64,000 nt of DNA. Source: Streptomyces griseosporeus (lineage in GTDB: Bacteria; Actinomycetota; Actinomycetes; Streptomycetales; Streptomycetaceae). The translations under genes and the position numbers were made by a program. Below the pieces are notes generated by a model, which saw only the letters and a program-made list of their open reading frames with translations, was not told the DNA's origin and made no database searches. The stretch is taken from NCBI RefSeq assembly GCF_014656055.1, contig NZ_BNBR01000001.1, forward strand, positions 868,001 through 932,000, written 5' to 3'. Of this stretch, positions 58,002 through 64,000 are shown piece after piece. The stretch's first letter is position 1. Each line of letters opens with the position of its first letter.

Positions 58002-60173
58002 ATGCCCCGTCTCGCCCTCTCCGACGACTTCGTCGAGGACCTGATCTCCCTGCAGAGACCGGTCCAGAAGGAGGTGAACGACGCCATCCAGATGTTCCGC
58101 GGCCTGACCGTGCCTCAGCTGCATGCCAGTAAGGGAATGCACCTGGAGAAGCTCGAAGGGGCGCGCGACCCTCGGATCCGTACGATCCGGATCACCAGGT
58201 TCTACCGGGGAGTTCTCCTCGCTCCGGACGACGGGAGCGGGCTGTACACACTGCTGCGGGTCGCACCGCACGACGAGGCGATCAACTGGGCCTGCAAGCG
58301 CGCCTACTCGGTCAACGGTGCCACCGGCGGCCTGGAGGTCCGCAACGTCGAGGCCCTCGAGCAGATGGAGACCTACTTCGAGACCAAGGCGGTCGAGACC
58401 CCGGCGCGGCTCTTCGCCAGGCACTCCGACACCGTCCTGCGGGATCTGGGTATCGACGAGCAGGTCCTGCGGCTGGCACGGGTGTGCGTCACGACCGACG
58501 ACCTGACGGTCATGGCTCCGCCCATGATGCCGGCCGACCAGTACGAGGTCCTGGAGTACCTGGCGGCCGACTACTCGCCCGAGGACGTCTGGGAGCAGCT
58601 GATCGCCCCGCGCGGGCAGACGGTGCGCACGGCTGAGGAGCGGCCTGCCGTCACCCTCAGCGAGGCGATCCTCAACACACCCGACCGCATCGTGGAGGTC
58701 ACCGGCCCCGGCGAACTGGAACGGATCCTCGCCGAGGACTTCTCCCGCTGGCGTGTCTTCCTGCATCCCGCCCAGCGCCGGTACGCCTACCACCCGGGCT
58801 TCAACGGGCCGGCTCAGGTGACGGGCGGTCCCGGCACCGGCAAGACCGTCGTGGCCCTGCACCGGGTGCGGCATCTGCTGCATCACGGAGGTGAGGGTGA
58901 CCGGATCCTGCTCACCACCTTCACCAATGCCATGGCTGCCGCCCTGCGCGACAGCCTGGCCCTCCTGCTCGGCGACGCCGACGCCCACCTGCTCGACCGG
59001 GTCGACGTCACGACGGTGGACTCGCTCGCCGCACGGGTCATACGGGAGGCGCGGGGCAGCTCACCGAAGCCGTTGTCGGCGGCAGCAGAGAAGAGCGCAT
59101 GGACCCGTGCCGCCGCACGCGAGAACCTGCCCTGGTCGGAGCGCTTTCTCGCGCAGGAGTTCCGGGGTGTCGTCCTCGCCCAGGGACTGCGGACGCCCGA
59201 GGAGTACCTGCGGTGTGTGCGCAGGGGGCGCGGCACGCAGGTCGGGCGGGTGCAACGAGCGCGGCTGTGGCGGGTCATAGAACGGTTCGCGAGTGATCTC
59301 GCCTCGCGCGACTCGGCGACGTACACCATGCTTTGCGACCAGGCCGCCAAGATCCTTGCGGAGCAGGGGCCGCGTTACCGTCACGTCGTGGTGGACGAGG
59401 CGCAGGACCTGCACCCGGCCCAGTGGCGGGTGCTGCGCGCCAGCGTCGCCGAGCAGTCCGACGACCTGTTCCTCGTCGGTGACCCCCACCAGCGCATCTA
59501 TGACTCTCGGGTCTCGCTCCGCTCGCTGGGTATCGACGTGCGAGGGCGCACGTCCCGGTTGCGCGTCAACTACCGGAGCACGGAGGAGATCCTGCGCTGG
59601 TCGGCGTCACTCCTGGACGGTCAGCCAGTGGGCCGGCTAGGCGAGGACGACGACGATGACGGTGGCCGGGACTCGCTGCGGGGCTACCGGTCGGAGCTGC
59701 ATGGCCGCGTGCCGGTGGCTCGTGGCTACGCCAGTCAGGACGACGAACTCCGCGCGCTCGTCGAACAGATCCGGGTCTGGGTTGACCAGGACAGGGTCAA
59801 ACCGTCCGAAGTGGCGGTGTGCGCCCGTTTCAACACGCTGGTCGACGCCGTCATCGCGCGTCTGCGCCGGGAGGGCATTCCGGCGGTAGCCGTGAGGGAC
59901 GACCCGGGGCCGGAGGTGTCGGGGGTGCGTGTGGCGACGATGCACGGGATGAAGGGTCTGGAGTTCCGCTGCGTCGCCGTCGTGGGTGTGACGTCGAGCG
60001 TGCTTCCCTTCGCTCCGCAGGTGACGCCGGTAGACGAGGACGCCGTGCAGCACCGTTCGGATCTGCTGGCGGAGCACTGTCTGCTCTTCGTGGCGTGCAC
60101 GCGGGCGCGTGACGCGCTGGCGATCTCCTGGAGCGGAGAACGGAGCGGCCTGCTGGACCCGGTGGCCGGCTGA
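58002..60173 (+). CDS. UvrD/Rep-type helicase with RelE-like N-terminal domain
   Basis: 723-residue superfamily 1A helicase. Residues 1-100 look like the RelE/ParE toxin fold: an alpha hairpin (LALSDDFVEDLISLQRPVQK), then MHLEKLEGARDPRIRTIRI, TRFYRGVLLAP and TLLRVAPHDEAINWA. Walker A is TGGPGTGKTVVAL (about 274-286), Walker B VVVDEAQDLHP (about 462), motif IV/V FLVGDPHQRIYDSR and VRVATMHGMKGLEFRCVAVV, motif VI FVACTRARDAL. All ATPase motifs intact. ATG at 58002 after GAGGA. It is divergent from drmA, 182 bp apart. RelE-type residues needed for mRNA cutting are not clearly present, so the N-terminal part may be a structural or ribosome/DNA-docking module. Confidence 0.88.
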   Translation: MPRLALSDDFVEDLISLQRPVQKEVNDAIQMFRGLTVPQLHASKGMHLEKLEGARDPRIRTIRITRFYRGVLLAPDDGSGLYTLLRVAPHDEAINWACKRAYSVNGATGGLEVRNVEALEQMETYFETKAVETPARLFARHSDTVLRDLGIDEQVLRLARVCVTTDDLTVMAPPMMPADQYEVLEYLAADYSPEDVWEQLIAPRGQTVRTAEERPAVTLSEAILNTPDRIVEVTGPGELERILAEDFSRWRVFLHPAQRRYAYHPGFNGPAQVTGGPGTGKTVVALHRVRHLLHHGGEGDRILLTTFTNAMAAALRDSLALLLGDADAHLLDRVDVTTVDSLAARVIREARGSSPKPLSAAAEKSAWTRAAARENLPWSERFLAQEFRGVVLAQGLRTPEEYLRCVRRGRGTQVGRVQRARLWRVIERFASDLASRDSATYTMLCDQAAKILAEQGPRYRHVVVDEAQDLHPAQWRVLRASVAEQSDDLFLVGDPHQRIYDSRVSLRSLGIDVRGRTSRLRVNYRSTEEILRWSASLLDGQPVGRLGEDDDDDGGRDSLRGYRSELHGRVPVARGYASQDDELRALVEQIRVWVDQDRVKPSEVAVCARFNTLVDAVIARLRREGIPAVAVRDDPGPEVSGVRVATMHGMKGLEFRCVAVVGVTSSVLPFAPQVTPVDEDAVQHRSDLLAEHCLLFVACTRARDALAISWSGERSGLLDPVAG

Positions 60174-60182
60174 GACGCACAG

Positions 60183-60223
60183 GGCCCTGTCACCCGGACA
60201 CGTAGGTGCGGGTGGACAGGGCC
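60183..60223. terminator. Convergent terminator
   Basis: GGCCCTGTCACCC (60183-60195) pairs with GGGTGGACAGGGCC (60210-60223) except for one bulged G. It sits in the 64-bp gap between the stops of two convergent helicase genes. Confidence 0.75.
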
Positions 60224-60237
60224 GGCTGCCGGTGTGC

Positions 60238-63200
60238 TCAGACCCGGATCTCCCGTACGACAACCGAGCGCGCCTTGCCGTTCGACGCGTCGTATGGGAT
60301 CTCCCGTCCGGCGGGCTGCCACATCAGCGCGTGGCCGAGAGGAGACGACGGGGAGACGATGTCCGCTTCCCCCGTGGGCAGTTCGGCGACGGCGTACAGC
60401 GTGTCCTCGTCGAGCACACCGTCGAACTCCAGGACCAGCAACGTGCCCGGGACCACGACGTTGGGGACGACAGGTTCCCGCCCTACACCGACGGAATCGA
60501 GGAACGTCCGCAGGAACGCAAGGCGCTTCGTGCGCCGGTCGCGCTGGTCGGCATGGGTCCTTCTGAGGAACACCAGCTGCGCCGCGTCCACCCCCTCGGG
60601 AATCTCGTGGGGAGCGTCCAGGGCTGCCTGCAGTTCCTGCACCTCGCGGACCAGCCGCTGGAAGGCGGCGGCAGGGATCTCCCGGACCGGCAGTGAGCCT
60701 CGGGCGACCGAGGCCGGCGCCGGCTCGGGCTCCAAGGCCCCGGTGGCGCCCGCACGTGTCCCGGTGACGGCCCGGTGCCCCGAAGCAACCGTGGGCGGTT
60801 CCGCCGCCGCGGGCATCGCCTCCCCGGCCGGATCCCGCAGCAACTCGCGCGGGTCCGAAGGCTGCGGCGCGGTCACCGCGTCGGGCACGGCGCCGATGTC
60901 GGTCGTCGCTTGAGGGTCGCCCGTCTCCTCACTCTGTTCACTGCGCGGCTCCCCCCCGTCCGGCACCGGCTCGATGCCCAGGCGATCCAGCTCCGCCCAG
61001 AGCGGCGTCAGTGCCTGCTCCCGGTCGAGATGGAACCGACTGCCCCGGATCCGGACGAACGTCCAGTCGACCCGTTCCAGGTCGCGCTGTCTGGCCGCCG
61101 CGGTGGAGGCGTCCTCGCCCTCGGCGAAGGCGTCCCCGTCGCAGGCGACGGCAAGCCGGCGTGTGCCGCCCTCCACGACAAGGTCGAGGGTGTGACGCCC
61201 CACCTTGTATCCCGGGCGGACCCGATAACCCCGCGCCGTCAGTTCCAGGTACACCTGCTGCTGGAACAGACTGTCGAAAGCTTCGTGCCTGACGTCGGGC
61301 AGGACGTCGCCTTCGACCGCGGCGGTGTCCTCCTCCACGGGCCTCGTGAGGTGGTCGAGCCACCGTCGGCGCAGATCGTTCTCATGGAATTGCTCGACGC
61401 GCGCGCTGTGGAACACCCACACCTGGTCCTGGGCGCGGGAGGCCGCCACGTTGATCCGCTGCTCGTAGGTCTTGCCGTTGAAGCCACCAGGGACGGATCC
61501 AGCGGCGGTGGACGGCGAGTTGACGCAGGAGATGAACATGACGTGCCGCTCGTCGCCCTGGAAGTCCTCGGCGTCACCGACCCGGATGCGCCGCTCCTCG
61601 CGCTGCTCGTAGTCGAGACGCTCGGCAAGCAGGTTCTCCAGCTCCGTGAGATGCCCCTTGCTGGCGCGGAGGCTGATGACGCCCATGGTCTTCCCGTCGT
61701 AGGCAGGGTCGGCGCAGCAGCGCACGACCGCGTCGACGAGGGCCTCGGCCTCGGCGGTGTTGGTCAGCCGGGAGTTCGCGCCGACAGCTTCGCCGTGCTC
61801 GACGAGGATGGTGCGGACCGGGGGCAACCGGTCGGCGCCGTACTGCCGAAGAGGAAGCAGCTGACGGTTGTAGCAGAGGTCGTTGGAGAAGGAGATGATC
61901 TCCGGCATGCACCGGAAGTGCTCCTTGAGCATGAGCGTGCCACGGCCCGCCGACAGCGCTTCGGTGAGGTCGAAGAAGCTCGAGTCTGGGCCGAACAGGC
62001 TGCGCACGTCAGGCTCCAGCGCGGTGAGCAGCCGGTCCCTGAGGTGGAAGTACTCGTCCTGCTTGAGGCCGACGTTGGACGGACTGACCTGCTTGCTGTC
62101 GCCTACGACCACCATCCGGTCGGCAAGCCAGCTCAGCAGCATCGCCTCCAGACCGGACTGACTGGCCTCGTCGACGATGACGACATCGAACATGCCGGGC
62201 TGGTCCAGGGGCACGGTTTCGGCGACTTGGTGCAGCGGCATGATCCAGGCCGGCACCGCGGTCTGCGCCTTGCGCAGGGCCGCCTGCGCGTCGCGCCGGT
62301 AGCGTTGCTGGTACTTGCCCTTGATACGCCTGGCGGCTTGCTGATAGGCGCTGAGCGCCCGGGACTGGTCGCCAGTGAGCAGACCAAGGCAGCGGTGCCA
62401 GGCTCGGGCAGCGGCGAGCCGCGCGAGCAGGATGCGGGCTTCGTCGTCGGCCTCCGTCAGCCGCTTGCGCAGCGTGCGTTCGGCCTCTGGGTCGGTCAGC
62501 CGCTCCATGCGCTCCCGCCATGCGGACCAGGCCCAGGCCTGGGCGAGCGAGGGCAGCCGGGTGTCCCAGGCGGTGTCCTGGTGCGTGCCGGTGATCCGCT
62601 CGGCAAGGACGGGGAAGGCCTCACGGACCCGGGTGAGCGCCGCGTGCTGTTCTGCCCGCAGCCGGGCGGCTTCGCGCACCTCGGCCATCTCTTCACTGAA
62701 GGAGCGGTATCCGTCGGGGTCCCGTTTGCGTACGGCGTCCAGGGCCCGCAGAACCGCGGGCGCGACACCCGGCCGGTCGCTCCAGGCCCGCAGCAGCTCC
62801 TCAGTGTCAGCGACGGCTCTGCGGGACTGTTCGGCCGCGCGCAGTGTGGTCGCCGCGCGCAGCAGGCTCCGTACGGCGTTCTCGACCGACGCGTCGTGCC
62901 AAGTGGCGGCGGCGAGTGCCGGTGAGGTGGCCGCGGCGGTCAGGACGTCGGTGCGCGTGGCGGCGACGGCGAGCAGCGCGTCGAGCACCTCGGCCTCCTG
63001 ACGCAGCCGGGCGAGGCGCGGTCCGTGCCCGTGCCAGGCGGCGGCGGGGGTGCTGCCCCACTCGGTCTCGACCTGTGCCAGGCGCAGTTCGAGCTGGACT
63101 CGGGCAAGCACCACGGCCGCTGTCACCGTTTCCTCCGGTGCCCGCCCGTCCACCCGTACGGTCTCCGCGAACGCGCCGACCGCCTTCGCCAGCTTCGAGC

Positions 63201-64000
63201 GCATGCCGAGCGGGCCGCGCAGCTTCTGGCCCTGGCCGAGTCCGTCGTGCAGGCCGGTGGCCTGTGCGAGCGCCGTGGCAGGGTCGTACTGCTCCAGGCC
63301 GCTGACCATGGACGTGCCCAGTGTGGTCAGCAGGGCGTCGACCGCTGCCAGCGTCTCGGTCACGGCGGCCCGACGGCTGCGTGCCTGCCAGTCCTGCCCT
63401 TCGGTCACCTCCTTCAGGAGTGCCGCGGCCCAGGCGCCGGCCGGGGCGGCGAGGGACGCGGCGCGAGCGCGGGCAGCGGAGAATGCGTCCAGAGCCGAGG
63501 ACAGCCGATGCTGTTCCGCCTCGCTGAGGCTCCGCACGGCCGTGTCGTACTCCGCGCACAGGGGAGCCTGGCGCGCGGCTGCGTGCGCTTCCTCGGCCGA
63601 CCGTACGACCCGCACGGCTTCCTCGAAGTCACCGGGATCCGGCAGTTCGGTGGGTCCGGGTACCTCGGCAGCCAGGGTCTGGTGGTGCGGCGTGAAGGCA
63701 CGGGTGGTGTGCAGTAGGCGAAGGGCCTCGCCGGCGCTCAGGCTGGGCTGTTCCTGCGGGACCGGGCCGAGCCAGTCGTGGCGTCCCGCTTCCGCGGTGA
63801 GGCGCTCGGCGATCTCCTGGAGACTGCCGCTGTAGTCGCCGATTTCCGCGCCGAAGCGGTGGGTCTCCTGCTCGCGCAGTACGGCGAGGTCGCGCAACAT
63901 GGCCTGCTGGCCGGTGCGGGCCTTGGCGAGGCGCGACTGGAGCGTCTTGACCTGCTTCCGGGAGGCCTTCTCGTCGTAGCCCGCGTACTCGCTGAGGATC
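60238..64000 (-). CDS. Large SF1 helicase with VSR/DUF559-like nuclease fold and GreA-like C-terminus, 5' end cut by window
   Basis: The frame is open from 64000, so the start and Walker A lie outside; about 1253 residues are visible. A long helical region (coiled-coil-like, 64000-62300) precedes the second helicase half: VVIVDEASQSGLEAMLLSWL, VVVGDSKQVSPSNVGL, LKEHFRCMPEIISFSNDLCY, DAEDFQGDERHVMFISCVNS and INVAASRAQDQVWVFHSARV. Next comes a restriction-endonuclease-like segment, GYRVRPGYKVGRHTLDLVVE then RRLAVACDGDAF; relatives usually read ECDG, so the catalytic Glu appears replaced by Ala. After a disordered linker the last 80 residues (GTLLVLEFDGVLDEDTLYAV, ADIVSPSSPLGHALM) match the GreA/GreB C-terminal fold. 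It is convergent with the UvrD gene. Confidence 0.85.
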   Translation of the reverse strand, partial: ILSEYAGYDEKASRKQVKTLQSRLAKARTGQQAMLRDLAVLREQETHRFGAEIGDYSGSLQEIAERLTAEAGRHDWLGPVPQEQPSLSAGEALRLLHTTRAFTPHHQTLAAEVPGPTELPDPGDFEEAVRVVRSAEEAHAAARQAPLCAEYDTAVRSLSEAEQHRLSSALDAFSAARARAASLAAPAGAWAAALLKEVTEGQDWQARSRRAAVTETLAAVDALLTTLGTSMVSGLEQYDPATALAQATGLHDGLGQGQKLRGPLGMRSKLAKAVGAFAETVRVDGRAPEETVTAAVVLARVQLELRLAQVETEWGSTPAAAWHGHGPRLARLRQEAEVLDALLAVAATRTDVLTAAATSPALAAATWHDASVENAVRSLLRAATTLRAAEQSRRAVADTEELLRAWSDRPGVAPAVLRALDAVRKRDPDGYRSFSEEMAEVREAARLRAEQHAALTRVREAFPVLAERITGTHQDTAWDTRLPSLAQAWAWSAWRERMERLTDPEAERTLRKRLTEADDEARILLARLAAARAWHRCLGLLTGDQSRALSAYQQAARRIKGKYQQRYRRDAQAALRKAQTAVPAWIMPLHQVAETVPLDQPGMFDVVIVDEASQSGLEAMLLSWLADRMVVVGDSKQVSPSNVGLKQDEYFHLRDRLLTALEPDVRSLFGPDSSFFDLTEALSAGRGTLMLKEHFRCMPEIISFSNDLCYNRQLLPLRQYGADRLPPVRTILVEHGEAVGANSRLTNTAEAEALVDAVVRCCADPAYDGKTMGVISLRASKGHLTELENLLAERLDYEQREERRIRVGDAEDFQGDERHVMFISCVNSPSTAAGSVPGGFNGKTYEQRINVAASRAQDQVWVFHSARVEQFHENDLRRRWLDHLTRPVEEDTAAVEGDVLPDVRHEAFDSLFQQQVYLELTARGYRVRPGYKVGRHTLDLVVEGGTRRLAVACDGDAFAEGEDASTAAARQRDLERVDWTFVRIRGSRFHLDREQALTPLWAELDRLGIEPVPDGGEPRSEQSEETGDPQATTDIGAVPDAVTAPQPSDPRELLRDPAGEAMPAAAEPPTVASGHRAVTGTRAGATGALEPEPAPASVARGSLPVREIPAAAFQRLVREVQELQAALDAPHEIPEGVDAAQLVFLRRTHADQRDRRTKRLAFLRTFLDSVGVGREPVVPNVVVPGTLLVLEFDGVLDEDTLYAVAELPTGEADIVSPSSPLGHALMWQPAGREIPYDASNGKARSVVVREIRV

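Overview
The window looks like chromosomal DNA from a Streptomyces or close relative. Base composition is very GC-rich, third codon positions are almost all G or C, and GTG starts and ATGA/GTGA overlaps are common. The gene families also fit: bifunctional LysX, an HbpS-like secreted protein, a DUF6777-type lipoprotein, a SpoIIE/PAS/GAF phosphatase and a three-domain Rpf protein. I saw no rRNA, tRNA, CRISPR array, insertion sequence or prophage gene.

Layout. (1) 1-15.6 kb is core and house-keeping: partial lysX, a universal stress protein, an HbpS-like protein, an APC permease, a CapA-type lipoprotein, an ECF sigma factor and its zinc anti-sigma factor with an unknown gene between them, an Fpg/Nei glycosylase, a PAS-GAF-PP2C-HATPase regulator, a frameshifted DUF6777 lipoprotein gene and a lipase maturation factor. 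(2) 15.6-27.4 kb is a sugar-catabolic block read leftward: GH38 alpha-mannosidase, GH85 endoglycosidase, a GH5 enzyme resembling N-glycan-core beta-mannosidases, an ABC importer (two permeases and a binding lipoprotein) and a divergent LacI repressor with a 12-bp inverted repeat between. Together with a secreted GH92 mannosidase (33.0-35.3 kb) and a PA14-GH2 enzyme (35.4-38.0 kb), this could release, import and dismantle high-mannose N-glycans. (3) 27.4-49 kb is mixed metabolism: amidase, a 57-residue small protein, a zinc-ribbon SDR lacking the usual Tyr, a WS/DGAT acyltransferase, glgC and glgA, a FhuF-like protein, a DMT transporter, Rpf-LysM-M23, gnd, a proline-rich repeat protein, a divergent MarR/MBL pair, a GNAT and panD. 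(4) 49-51 kb is a divergent TetR/secreted beta-helix pair with an 11-bp inverted-repeat operator candidate.

(5) 51.3-64 kb is a defence island. A drmA-drmB-drmC operon (DISARM core: DUF1998 protein, large SF2 helicase, phospholipase D) overlaps by 4 bp at each junction and has a clear promoter. Divergent from it is a UvrD-type helicase with a RelE-like N-terminus. Facing that gene is a very large SF1 helicase, cut by the window edge, carrying a VSR/DUF559-like nuclease fold with an altered catalytic motif and a GreA/B C-terminal-like domain. No methyltransferase and no DrmD or DrmE is present in the window. This helicase-rich variant is the most interesting part of the sequence.
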